DNA from: Larix kaempferi | Lineage: Eukaryota; Streptophyta; Pinopsida; Pinales; Pinaceae | NCBI GenBank assembly: GCA_027924585.1 | Contig: BSBM01000608.1 | Coordinates: forward strand, 7,628,501-7,692,500 | Direction: 5' to 3' | DNA: 64,000 nucleotides | Shown: positions 12,801 to 24,209 of the stretch, in pieces | Layout of the letters: every line of letters begins with the position of its first letter | Position numbering within the stretch: the first letter of the stretch is position 1 | The notes under the pieces: generated by a model | The model's input: only the letters and a program-made list of their open reading frames with translations | What the model was told of the DNA's origin: nothing | The model's database searches: none | Made by a program: the position numbers and the translations under genes

Positions 12801-14130
12801 TTAATGGTTTCCTTAGGGATAAATTCATGGTCATCTTCTATGTAATATCATTACGAAAGCCTTGGGACACCCACATAAGGCTCTTGCTTTACTTTTATGT
12901 CTCCAATAAAGGACTTGAGATCCATCCCTCGATGGAAAAGCTCTTGATTATGCTCATATCCAACTATTATGTCAAATATCAACTTTAAATGGTGTATGTT
13001 ATGGTTCATGGTCTTTATCATTACCCATTACCTCAATAATATTATGTTAGGGTATAATTCTTTCAATTTCTTCCCCAGCTATTTACTCAGACCCATCATT
13101 AGTACACAAAACCACATATTTCCACCCATATCCCACTTTGAGAATAATGATATCCTATACATTGCATGATCTTCTAGGTGATAGTTTGATTCATTGCTAT
13201 TAGCTTGATATGTCGAAAACCGTCCTTTAGGGCCTAGTTCCTGTAATTCCTCTCATGACTATGTCTAAGGTTTGCATACCTAGTGTCACTTATATGAATG
13301 CTCAGATGCCAACGATAGTGTTTGGATTTTATGCGTGCGGTTTAAAGCTTCCCTTAGGGTTTAAGGCCCAAATTTCCTCCTATGACATTATACAAAAACC
13401 TAAGATCCATGCATACTAGCAAACAAACCATAATGGTGTTGATTTCCTTACTTAGAGGTAAATAATAACCCCAATATGTCATGTGTAGTGCTTTGAGTTG
13501 TTGTATTTTTCCTTGGACGCACAAAATATTTTACTAGGGAATAAGGCCTAGGTTTCCTCTCTCAAACATGTCAAGGGCCTAAACACCCATATATAGTGCT
13601 TAAAAAAAAACTTTTTGCTTACAATAATACCCCCAATATTAGGCCAAGGATACCCTTAGGAGGCCTTATGTGGTGTTTCAAGGTATACTTGTTAATCTTA
13701 TATACCTAGAGGTTTCCTCTAATGTCCAAGGCACGGGGTTCCTTCCTTAATAATTTATATGGCCTAAATACTTATACCTAGTTTTAGTTCGTCCAACTCC
13801 CCTCATTATCCCTATTATAAGGCCATAGATATTCTCAAAAAGTCATTTGTGTTGGTGTGACAAATCATTATTATCCCTACATGCCTAGAAGTTTAATTCT
13901 TCTCTTAACTAGGTCGAGGGCCAATAGACCTATCACTAGTGATCAAAACCCTATAATGCAATCAATATACACACATAGATGTTAAGAATATTCTTAGGAA
14001 TATATGTGTGTTGACCATATTTCTCGGTCCTAGATTCCTAAAAGATTCATTTAGGGCCCAAGGAAGAGGTTTCCTCCTTAGAATATCTCCAAGGATTTGA
14101 GACCCGTGCCTTGTGCACAAAGCCTAGTAA
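9819..14130. repeat. Satellite-like array, ~335-bp monomers with higher-order repeat
   Basis: Diverged monomers recur with anchors such as GGGCCAAAGGCATGG followed by CCAAGGCCCxAAGACATG and CCTCCACTGACCATGT. Anchor positions are about 9833, 10329, 10671, 11001, 11534, 11861, 12191, 12525 and 12820, mostly 325-345 bp apart. Monomers 10329/10671/11001 are closest to 11534/11861/12191 respectively, which gives a higher-order unit of about 1.19 kb. The fourth monomer is internally deleted in the first unit, near 11310. From about 13190 to 14130 the monomers are still traceable but much decayed. Small open frames on the plus strand are by-products of the repeat. Confidence 0.75.
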
Positions 14131-14649
14131 TGATATTAATATCCATTAGAAAATTTAATAATATCAATAAAAATATACCCTATCAAATAATGGAATCTCA
14201 ATTCGAACAGTCAACTTGAGCTATTTAGAAATAGTTATTTGTGAACTTGTTGTGTTTGTGGTGCAACACCTCATAAATGAATCATGTGAGCTTATTGGTT
14301 TAAATAGTGATAAAAACAAATAATTGAATTTGCTGTGATTGTGGTTTAAAACCTCATAAATTAATCATGGGCATTTGTGTGAATGAAAAAATTGAATTAA
14401 GTTATTACAAAATAATTATTTTTTTTCCAGCAGAAAAAAAGCATACTATTTATATTCATAATTGAAATAAAATAGTACAATGATGGAACGGTCTAAAGAT
14501 AGACACAGATCACTATGCATCCTTTTTCAAGCACTACAAGTTTTGACATTACATCATGGCATTACACCATATAGGGTCATAAATACATAGATATACCCAT
14601 ACATATACTATGGTCCCATTTCTGTCCAAAAATAAGTGCAACATTTCAA

Positions 14650-16339
14650 CTAATCTAGGAAAAAAAGAGATCCCTTGTCCAGAATCTCTTCTTCAAAATA
14701 TTCTTCCCAGATAAGATATCCGTCTTCTCTAGAAAGTGCATGTTTGGATAATATATCAGTTGCTTGATTGTGTTCCCTATAAATATGATTTATGTCAATT
14801 TCCACAAAATTTTCCAGTTCATCCCTTATTCTGTTGCACCATTGAGTTAATGCAATGATGTTCAACTTATAATCCCCCAAAGCCCATTTTATAGTTACCC
14901 TGCAATCACCAAATAACTTAATTCTTGGGAATACAAATAGATTTTCCAATCTCACACAAGCCCACATTGCTAAGAGTTTTGCCTTCATATTTGTGCCCTT
15001 ACCACATCTGAGTTGAAAAGTGTAATAATGGTCCTGATTTATAAATATTTTTCCACCTGCTGCACACTGACCCAAAGCTGCTGCACCATCAAAGAAGATA
15101 ATAGGATTATTGTAGATTAGTCTAAAAGTTCCAGCAATCCTATTTGTGGTTTTTTTCTTCAACTGTTTATATGGCAGATAATGGTGTAGGACATGTGAGA
15201 TAACACCATCTGTATATGCCTCTTGATCATAAAAAATGCACATGTTTCTCATTCTCCAAATTGCCTAGGAGATAAAAACTGGAAGTGTGAGATGTTGTCC
15301 ACAGTTTTTAGTCCAATGTCTTAAACTGGTTACAAAGTCACCATGCCTCCAAACAGAGCTAATATTCAAAATGTTACAAACCTTACCCCAAATGAGCAAT
15401 GTGAAAGTGCACTCCATAAATAGGTGTGTAGTAGTTTCTGTCCAATTTTTTCACAATATACATCTACTAGGTCCATGCCAACCTTTCTTTTCCAGATTGT
15501 CCCAGGTTTTCATTCTATCCATAAGTATAAACCAAAGAAATCATTTCAATTTTAGTGGCATTTTCCACGTCCATATGACCTTATACCACCATTGCTTAGA
15601 AAAGATGCACCTCCTTTTGATGATAGATTTGTAAGTAGTGTTTGCAGTTACCATACCCATGCTTTCATTCCCTTTCCAGATTAAGATATCCTCCTCATTA
15701 TTTAGCCTGCAACCAGTCGAATTTAATGAATTGATATATCTATCCCACTCTGTGTCTAGTTCTCCCCGAAGTCCTAAATCAACCCCACTGTACCAGTAAT
15801 TACCAATCCCCCAGTTCTTCACACTATCAAGTGTATAAAAACCAGCACTGTTTAATACCCCTCTCAGATTATGTGAAATTGTGTGACCATCTCCCAAACC
15901 TATAATAGGATCTATCCCAATGGAAATCTCTTTCCCATTCCCAACTTGCCAGCAAATATCAAGTTCCAACCATTTATAAACATTTAAAAAACCTCTCCAG
16001 AGTGGGGAAATACCACAGCAAATTTTCTTAGGTGTTCTGTACCAATGTGAGGTTTTGATTTTGATATACTTGCAATGGATCACTTTTGACCACAGGGTGT
16101 TCCGAAATAGGGCTCTCCAGAAACTTTTAATTCTTAGGGCTTCACTGAATGCCTGTAAATATTTAATCCCCCAACCACCTACACTTGTTGGTAAAGATAG
16201 CATTTCCCACCCTACCATAACGAGTCCTCCAGAACCTAACTTACCATTCCACATAAAATTGAACATCACCTTTCTAATCAAATTGATAATGTACTTTGGG
16301 ATGGGTACCATTGAAAACCAATATACAGGTATGCTGGAT
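14650..16339 (-). pseudogene. LINE B ORF2, C-terminal half (RT tail, zf-RVT, RNase H)
   Basis: The piece 16339-15541 carries the region after the RT catalytic core (LSSIPVYWFSM, then GGLVMVGWEMLSLP and GGWGIKYLQ). A zinc-finger segment follows at 15540-15290 (CILCKNW, then HLFMECTF). The RNase H is at 15252-14650: FFDGAA, KAKLLAMW, FGDCRV and REHNQATDILSKHA. The second acidic RNase H residue (normally KAELLAL) is lysine here and also in copy 2 (43429-44031), so it was lost before the duplication. Stops separate the pieces. The copy-2 version differs at roughly 17 of 200 RNase H residues. Confidence 0.88.
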
Positions 16340-16344
16340 AAAAC
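16340..16344. repeat. Copia target-site duplication AAAAC (left)
   Basis: AAAAC here and at 31379-31383 flank the copia element exactly at its TG...CA ends and mark its insertion into LINE B. Confidence 0.9.
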
Positions 16345-17082
16345 TGTGAAAATCGTCACAGCAGATCTAAGAGATGATGTATACCTCACAAGATTAATTA
16401 TGATTAAGCAGGAAAATAGAAGAAGAGTGGTCAATGCAGTATAATGAGAAACAGAATAATAATATAGTAGAACTCAGATAGAAGCAAAAATACTTCACAC
16501 ACACTAAATTATTAATCACAAATGGACAAATAAATAATACAATGCATGAGGATTTCGAATGCCTAAGGTGGCAATTCGAATTAGCCTTCATGGAGTGATC
16601 AAAGGATCACTAGAGTGTCATCGGAGCACAACTAGTATCATCGGAGCACAACTGGAAATCTTAATCATCATCAGTGGAGTCATCAATGCTCAAGTAACTG
16701 TCAACCATCAGTCAAACTGAGTCTGGTAGGTGTAATTGAGTGTAACTGAGCGTAACTGAGTGTAACTGAGTGTAACTAAGTGTAACTGAGTGTAACTAAG
16801 TGTAAACTGAAGACAACTGGACTGGTAGGTGAAGAAGGGCGAGTTGATTCCTAAAATCAAGGAAGAAGGGAGCATTAAGAAACTGGAGGGCTAAAACTGA
16901 TCAGTGAGAATCTCTCGGGGGCTGGCTAACTGAGGGCTAGGTGCTGGACTGATGACTGGGATGCATGCAAAATGCATGCAAACCCTAGAATGCATGCAAA
17001 CCCTAAAAGTGCATGCATGACTAAAAATGTAAATGATCAAAATACTGGTGGGACTAGGATGGAGTATAGGAATATCCTAACA
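16345..17082 (-). repeat. 3' LTR of minus-strand copia
   Basis: 738 bp, matching the 5' LTR at 30642-31378. On the minus strand it starts TGTTAGGATATTCC and ends TTTTCACA. It carries a decamer repeat (GTGTAACTGA type, about 8 units, 16731-16810). Near its U3 start is a cluster of CATGCA (RY) and AAACCCTA-like motifs (16958-17015). The first ~85 bp at the left end are also present at 45121-45206, where the rest is deleted. Confidence 0.93.
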
Positions 17083-17094
17083 CCCCCACTTAAT
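17083..17094 (-). promoter_or_regulatory. Copia polypurine tract
   Basis: On the minus strand ATTAAGTGGGGG lies directly before the 3' LTR start TGTTAGG. This is the normal site of plus-strand priming for a copia element. Confidence 0.85.
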
Positions 17095-17109
17095 CCATCA
17101 TGGGCCCTG

Positions 17110-17114
17110 GTAAC
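17110..17114. repeat. Gypsy target-site duplication GTAAC (left)
   Basis: GTAAC here and at 29223-29227 flank the Gypsy LTRs exactly. The Gypsy element landed inside the copia, within about 30 bp of the copia polypurine tract. Confidence 0.92.
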
Positions 17115-18588
17115 TGATGGGTCCATTTTTCAGGTATTTGATAACCCTTTTTCCACAGTCCAGCTAAAGCAATGGTAACGAAACGCACTCAATTGTGGGA
17201 AAAGAGTTTTACTTTAATGATTTAATGAAATTGTTTTTATGATTAATCTTGTATGTTAGAATGTGTATCAATTAAACTGATTATATGGAAACCAAGCGTG
17301 ATTGAGCACGTTTAGGTTCATTAAAGGATGGGCGTGTAGAAGACTAAAGGATCACCAAGCTCGGCACCCTGTTTCCTGATTTATAGAGGACACACTCCCA
17401 CTTTCAAGATGAATCAACACTTTGACAATCAGTTAGGATCAGATTTAAATCGTATAAATATGGACCTCTCAGGTAGCGAGAGGCCCCTGCTGTTATTTTT
17501 TAGAAAGACATTATTTTTAATGTTTTCTGCACTATTGAGATACTGAGAAGTACAGACTTCTATTTTGACATGGATTTTACATATTAATGAAAGATTGATG
17601 ATTAATTCCAGCGAGTGTTTCTAAGTTTTTATTCTCTCCTTAAGTACGGGTTGGGGAGGGCCCCTCCAACACGTATGTCAGGAGATTCCTATTTGGAGGT
17701 ATTTTTCCAAGTATGAGTTTTACATTGATGAATAGTTCTATGATATATGGTAGCGTTGAATGATTCATTGTTTTCTGTAGTATTTTAGAATGCATTCTGT
17801 AGTACAGTAAAACGATTTCAGTAGTCCTATAGGTTCTTTCTTGCAATGCATATTTTTATCAACGATTACATGTGTAATAGTTTTGCTTTCAATGTCATGG
17901 TTTAGATTTGGAGTTCACTGTAGTTTCTCATCATGATTAGTTTCTTTTAACTTCTTAATAATAGATGGGCAAGCATAGAATGATCGTATTTCAATTCTAG
18001 ATTGGTAAAATAAGTTAGATCAAGACTCCAATTTTGTGCGCAGATAGTAGTTACAGACTTCGTTTCCCCAATAGTAGAATAACCCTGATATGGTATTTTC
18101 ATTCTCAACATTTAGTTATTTCAACAATTTAATTATTTCAAATAGATTTACTGTTTTTTTTGTATATTCATTTCTTAGAATAGATCGGCATTCAATCATT
18201 TCAGCATTTCAATTATTTCAAATAGATTTACTGTCTTTGTATCTTCATTTCTTAGAATAGATCAACATCTTATTACTTCGGCATTTTAATCATTTAGAAT
18301 AGATTCCATGCTTTACTTCTCGGAACATATTCACTGCTTTCAACACTTTAATTCTTTTAATTAGATTTATTTCTTTCCAGTATTCAATTCCATAGCATAA
18401 TCAGCTTTCACATTTAGTAGACAATCTTTAAAACATCATTACCGCCCTTTAACTGTGACAAGAGATTATCCTATAAAGAGAACAGATAGTGCATGCATCT
18501 CTCAAGTTTGTACGTTCCCCGGGTTGACATTTAAAGTAGGCTCTTGGTATAGCTTCCCTCATTAGGCATCCATATAAGGAGCTCACCA
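17115..18588 (+). repeat. Gypsy 5' LTR
   Basis: Starts TGATGGGTCC and ends CTCACCA. TATAAATA at 17453-17460 is a likely core promoter. From about 18118 to 18290 a ~76-bp unit containing TTTCTTAGAATAGATC is repeated. Confidence 0.95.
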
Positions 18589-18593
18589 CTTTT

Positions 18594-18611
18594 TGGCGCC
18601 GTTGCCGGGGA
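18594..18611 (+). promoter_or_regulatory. Gypsy primer-binding site (tRNA-Asp type)
   Basis: TGGCGCCGTTGCCGGGGA begins 5 bases after the LTR. It is complementary to the 3' end of plant tRNA-Asp, as in Athila elements. A degenerate second copy, TGGCGCTCTTGCCGGGGA, lies 58 bases further on (18652-18669). Confidence 0.88.
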
Positions 18612-19013
18612 TCAAACCTGGGTCACCCACGTGACAGGCGGGAATACTTTTTGGCGCTCTTGCCGGGGAGGTGCTAAATATTTTAGGAGACATCACCTAA
18701 AAACCACAAAAAGAAAACAAAAATTACATAAAACAAAAACATAAATATCTTCTACCAATGAATGCCTCGTCAGCAAAGGGATAGGTTTGGCTGCTTTCTG
18801 CCCAAGCATTCCATGAGCAACAGTGGTAATAACAGTTCTAACCATTCTCAGTTTGAATTTCTACACTCTGAAAAATGAGACTGACTCCACATACAATCCA
18901 AACAGAAGCAACTTCACTACCAGTTCCAGCTCAAACACCTCAATGGAAAATGAAGAGGAAGAACCTAGGGATCTTTCACTTTTCCCATTAGCATACCTCT
19001 CGGAGATTCCAGA

Positions 19014-22000
19014 ATGAAGAACATCAATCCTAATAATCTGCCAAACTTCCATGGGTTGACTTCAGAAGATCCTGACACATTCCTATTAGAATTTGAGGTA
19101 GTTTGCAGATCATTTGATTACATTACTGATGCACAAAAGCTTAGGCTTTTTCCTTCCACACCGAAAGACCTATCACTTCGGTGGTTCATGAGCCTTGAAG
19201 GAAATAGTATCTTTAGCTGGGATCAAATGAAACAATCATTCTTAGACAAATATAGGGACTACTGCAAGGCCAAAGATACTAGGGATGAAATCTTTATGAT
19301 GCAACAAGGAGATAGAGAGTCATTAGAAGATTATGCCCAAAGATTTCAACTCATCTATAAACGAGCCACCCATTGCACATTGGATCTTGAATCACTAAAG
19401 CTTGTCCTTCTCAGAGGTGTAAAAGAGGAGAATTTTGAAGTCTTAAATCTCCTTGGAGATGGAGACATATTCCAAAAATATTTTGACCAGATCCTGCAAA
19501 TCTTCAAAAACTACTCAAGATCTAGGAAAACTAAGAATGGGACGAGGGATACACATAAAACCACCAGTGGATCATCATCCTCACTTATAAAATCTGATTT
19601 AGGAAACCTGCTGGATGACATGAAAACTAACATACTGCAATCCCTAGCCATGCAACTTGATGCTCTTCAAATAAAAAAGAAACAGGATGAAATTAACCAA
19701 GCCTTGGCAATATTTTGTCCTCGTTGTAGGAAGAAGCATGAGAAGGGGCGATGCACCTTGAACACATTAGAAGTATGTGGTCTCTGCACCGATGACCATT
19801 CCACTGATAAATGTCCCTTCTTACCCTCATGTAAGGAAGCCATTCAAGACCTAGCAGCTGAAGGAACTATAGAATAGCTTTGTTTTATAAATTAGAGGAG
19901 GAATAATTTTGTTAGGCCATATCAGCAGAGCAATCAAACTTACTATAATCAAGGACAGCCAAATTGGAACTCTGCACAGACTCGATGGCAAGCACAGACA
20001 AATCAAAACCAATGGAAAAAAAACCAGCAAGCATATCAACCATCCTATCAACAGCCATATTATCCACTGTCTTATCCTCAATACCCCCCACCATTTCCAT
20101 CCACCACAAATTATGCAAACCAGTACCACCATCCATCAAATTGGAGGGCGCCATTACAACAACCACTCATTATGCCACCCCCACAACCTCAACCACCCCC
20201 CAGACCTCCACCTATTCTATCCCAACCGATTCCAAATCCTAATAATAACAGGCCCCCACAACAGCAGCAGGCTTATAACACTAATATCACACAATTCCCA
20301 ACTTATGTTGTAGACACCATAGAAATAAATGAAATCAACCTACGATATGGAAAAACGTTGCAGAATACACCCCCACAGAACATCCAACAACCTGTACCTG
20401 AAGCTCAGGACCACACATCAGAACCCTATGTTCAGCATCTTGATGAACCAGAACCTTGTGAGGAAGAAATTATACCACTCACACGAACTAGAAACCCTCC
20501 ATTTCCAGAAAAACTTGTCTGGAATACAAAAGAAGAGGAAGAGAATATAATCTTAAACGGATTCAAACACTTAAACATCCAAATCCCAATCTTACAAGCC
20601 AGAAGGGATGTGCCCATCTGCAACAAATTCATTAGAGAGAATTTCCGAAAGAAGCCAGGAAGGAGGAAGCATGACCCACCAACTATTAATGTAGTGGGAC
20701 AATTGGCCGATTTGATGCTAGGTGTCATAATAAATCCTAAATATCTTGATTCCGGTAGTCTTGTAGTAAGCGTCACCATAAATAACAAGCAAATAAATAA
20801 AAGATTAATCGATCTAGGAGCTGCGATCAATGTCATGACTAAAGAAACCATGTTATACCTAGGACTCCAATCAATGGTAAGACCAACTACAACAGTACTC
20901 CAACTAGCAGACACGTCCACTGTGAAGCCCGAAAGAATGCTAGAAGACATTATGATCAATATCGAATCCTGGGAATACCCAGCTAATTTTATAATAATCG
21001 AAATAAAAAACAAACTTAGTGGCTATCCAATTATCCTAGGTAGACCTTGGTTAGCAACTGCGGACGCTTACATAGGTTGCTGATCAGGAAATATGACAAT
21101 CACCAGTGGACATACCAGGAAGAAGATAACAATCTACCCACCAGCAATGAAATCCACAGAGTTAGAATATCAATATTGGACTGATGATTACTAGAACATG
21201 CCAAATCAAAACCTCCGACCTATACTAACAATTGTTGCTGCAATATATTTAAAAGCAATAGATGAAGATGGCCATATAGATAGATTTATAAAAAATATAT
21301 CTCCTAACAATCATGTTATTCAAGATTTTTTTTCTACAGAAACAGGTGAAAGTTCAAAACATAACATGGATGACTTATGGACAGAAGTGCTGCCAGAACA
21401 GATTGAGAAGGTGAAAGTCGTGGAAATTAACCCTGGCAAGACAGTCAACATAAATTTGAATTTAAAACCAGAGCAAGAAGAGAAATTGATGAAGATACTA
21501 ACACAACAAAGTAAAGCATTTGCTTGGACACATACATATATGAAAGGAATACATCCCGATATCTACAAACACTACATTTACATCAAAGAAGGTTCTACAC
21601 CCATCAGGAAACCACAAATAATGCTGAACCCTGCACTAAAAGAGATAGTCAAAATGGAATTACAAAAGTTATTAGACGCTGGGTTCATCTATCCAATATC
21701 TGATAGTGAGTGGGTCTCCCCACTAGTCATAGTGCCCAAAAAAGGTGGCAAATGGAGAATTTGTGTGGACTACAGGGAGCTAAATAAAGCAACAAAGAAG
21801 GATCATTTTCCACTTCCATTTATAGACCGGGTGCTGGATACATTATCTGGAAATAAGTACTTTTCATTCCTAGACGATTTCAGTGGTTACAACCAAATTT
21901 TAATACACCCAGCCGATCAAGATAAGATAACCTTCACATGCCCATGGGGAACTTATGCCTATAGGGTCCTACCATTTGGTCTATGTAACGCCCCATCAAC

Positions 22001-24209
22001 ATTTCAAAGAGCCATACTGAGTATTTTCTCTGATTTTTTGAATAACAAAATGGAAGTATTCATGGATGATTTCACACCTTATGGACAAAGCTTTGAGCAG
22101 GCATTGGAAAATATTGAATTAATATTAAAAAAATGTATTGAGATGAGCTTATGCCTAAGCAATGACAAATGAAGGATGTTAATGGAAGAAGGAATTGTTC
22201 TAGGACATCATATATCACAGAGAGGTATAGAGGTGGATCAAGCCAAAGTATCAGTAATCAATACACTGCCCCCACCTGTAAAAAAAAGAGATGTGAGAAT
22301 CTTCCTTGGACAGACATGGTACTATAGGAGGTTTATTGAGAATTATAGCAGAATTGTTGCCCCCATGTTTGCACTTCTCACAAAAGAAAATGAGTTCATA
22401 TGGACAAGCAACTGCATGTCAGCCTTTGAAAATCTTAAACAGAAAACCATCACATCACCAATACTTCAAGAACCAAATTGGGAAATTCCATTTCACATTC
22501 ACACCGATGCATCAGATAAAGCAATCGGATATGTGCTTGGGCAAGAACAAGACAAGAAAATCTATGCCATATACTATATAAGAAAAAATTTGGCTGGGGC
22601 AGAACTCAACTACACAGTCACAGAGAAGGAATTTCTGGCAGTCATACATGCAATCAACAAATTCAGGCATTACATTACAGGATACAAAATTTTTGTCCAT
22701 ACTGACCACTCAGCGATCAGATATCTTATGAACAAGCCTAATACCAGTGCAAGAATTATTCGATGGATGCTACTTCTACAGGAATTCGACATCACTATAA
22801 TAGATAAACCAGGCAAGCATAATGTTGTAGCAGACTTTTTGTCAAGAGTAACACATGGGATAGATAATGAATTGGTCCAAGATAACTTCCCTGATGAGAA
22901 CCTTTTTTCCATATCAATAAAAAGTCGATGGTTTGCTGACATAGCAAACTATTTGGTATCCGGAAAGTTTCCAGAACATTACAGTTATAAAGAAAGGACA
23001 AATATAATAAGACAAATTGCCACATATACATGGATAGAGGGCATGCTTTTTAAACAAGGACCAGATCAAGTACTTAGAAGGTGCATTCGGGAAGATGAGG
23101 TACATGACATAATGCATGCCACCCACAATGAACCTTGTGGAGGACACTACGCTGCAAAAAGGATAGCCTACAAGATCTTGCAAATATGGTATTATTGGCC
23201 TACACTCCACAGAGATGCTTATGAGTATGTGTCCCATTGTGACCATTGCCAGAGAATGGGAAAGCCAACACAAAAACAATAAATGCCACTACATCCACAA
23301 ATCTCTTTAGAGGCATTCAATAAGTGGGGATTCTATTTTGTTGGCCCATTCAACCCACAGTCCAATCAGAAAAGCTACATCCTTGTATGCACTGATTACC
23401 TTACAAAATGGACAGAGGTAGCAGCACTGGCTGCTGCAAATGAAACCAATGTGGCCAAATTCTTTACTGAGCAGATCTTTCACAGATTTGGGGTGCCAAG
23501 AGAGGTTGTTTCGGATCAAGGACCACAATTCACATCAAATTTAATTGAAGACTTGATGAAAAGAAACAATGTAAAGCACAGACAATCATCCTCCTGCCAC
23601 CCTCAAGGAAATGGTCAAGATGAGGTAACCAACAGGGAATTAGAGAGAATCTTGACAAAAACTGTCCAACTTCACAAAAGAGATTGGGCTGACAGACTTA
23701 GTGAAGCAGACTGGGCTTACAATACTACATGGAAAACAACAACATGATTCACACCTTATGAGCTGGTCTATGGGAAAAAGGTCATGCTACCAATCGAATT
23801 TGAAGTAAAAACATTAAGAATTGTAGTCGATCTAAATATGAACCTATCAAACATTCAAAAAGAACGCATGCTACAGCTAAATCAACTGGATGAACACCGC
23901 CAACAAGCACTTACACATACTGAAATCATCCAACAGCAAAGAAAGAAATGGCATGACCAACATTTGAAGGATAAGAAATTCAAAGAGGGTGATTGGGCAC
24001 TCCTCTACGACTCCAGATTTCACACATTCAAAGGAAAGCTAACCACTAGACGGCTTGGACCTTACAGTATACAGAAAATTTATGACAATGGGGCTGTGAG
24101 AATTATTACAATTGACGATGATGAGTTCTGCATGATCGTGAATGGGCACCGCCTAAAACTCTACAAACAACCAAAGTCCAAAGAAGAATTTACACAAGTA
24201 CTCTACTAG
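19014..24209 (+). pseudogene. Gypsy gag-pol, one frame with seven internal stops
   Basis: The whole polyprotein stays in one reading frame for 5.2 kb. Gag (19014-19877): retrotransposon-gag domain near residues 10-180, ending in two CX2CX3HX4C knuckles. A Pro/Gln-rich linker follows. Protease (~20680-21080): IDLGA and ILGRPWLATA. Reverse transcriptase (21600-22130): FPLPFIDRVLDTL, LPFGLCNAPSTFQR and FMDDF. RNase H (22480-22800): HTDAS, EKEFLAV and HTDHSAI. Integrase (23090-23700): HHCC finger ending CDHCQRMGK, then SDQGPQFTS and NGQDEV. A chromodomain-free C-terminus ends at TAG 24207. Stops interrupt at 19875, 19893, 21081, 21192, 22170, 23280 and 23745. The usual first integrase Asp (WGxDFxGP) is Tyr (FYFVGPF, near 23335). 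Inactive. Confidence 0.93.

Larger units (their letters stand above)
14412..16344 (-). mobile_element. LINE B, 3' half (copy 1), interrupted by copia
   Basis: Downstream half of a minus-strand L1-type LINE. Its poly-T end and terminal hairpin lie at 14419-14440. At 16344 it is cut by the copia element, and its upstream half resumes at 31384-33222. The join is proven by the AAAAC duplication at 16340-16344 and 31379-31383, and by the protein reading: the right piece ends in GGKLTLIKAV and the left piece resumes with LSSIPVYW, a continuous reverse-transcriptase segment. Confidence 0.9.
7576..16429. repeat. Segmental duplication, copy 1 left block
   Basis: This block matches 35212-45206 in the same order and orientation, by eye at roughly 95-97% identity. 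The match starts at GTTCATCAAAAAG inside LINE A and ends at AGAAGAG inside the 3' LTR of the copia element. A further block of copy 1 (33948-34326) matches 45207-45584. Copy 2 is therefore copy 1 with about 17.5 kb missing, plus a private insertion at 42074-43207. Confidence 0.9.

Noticed and set aside
16730-16810. CRISPR-like short repeat array
   Set aside because: Contiguous decamers without spacers, inside a plant copia LTR.
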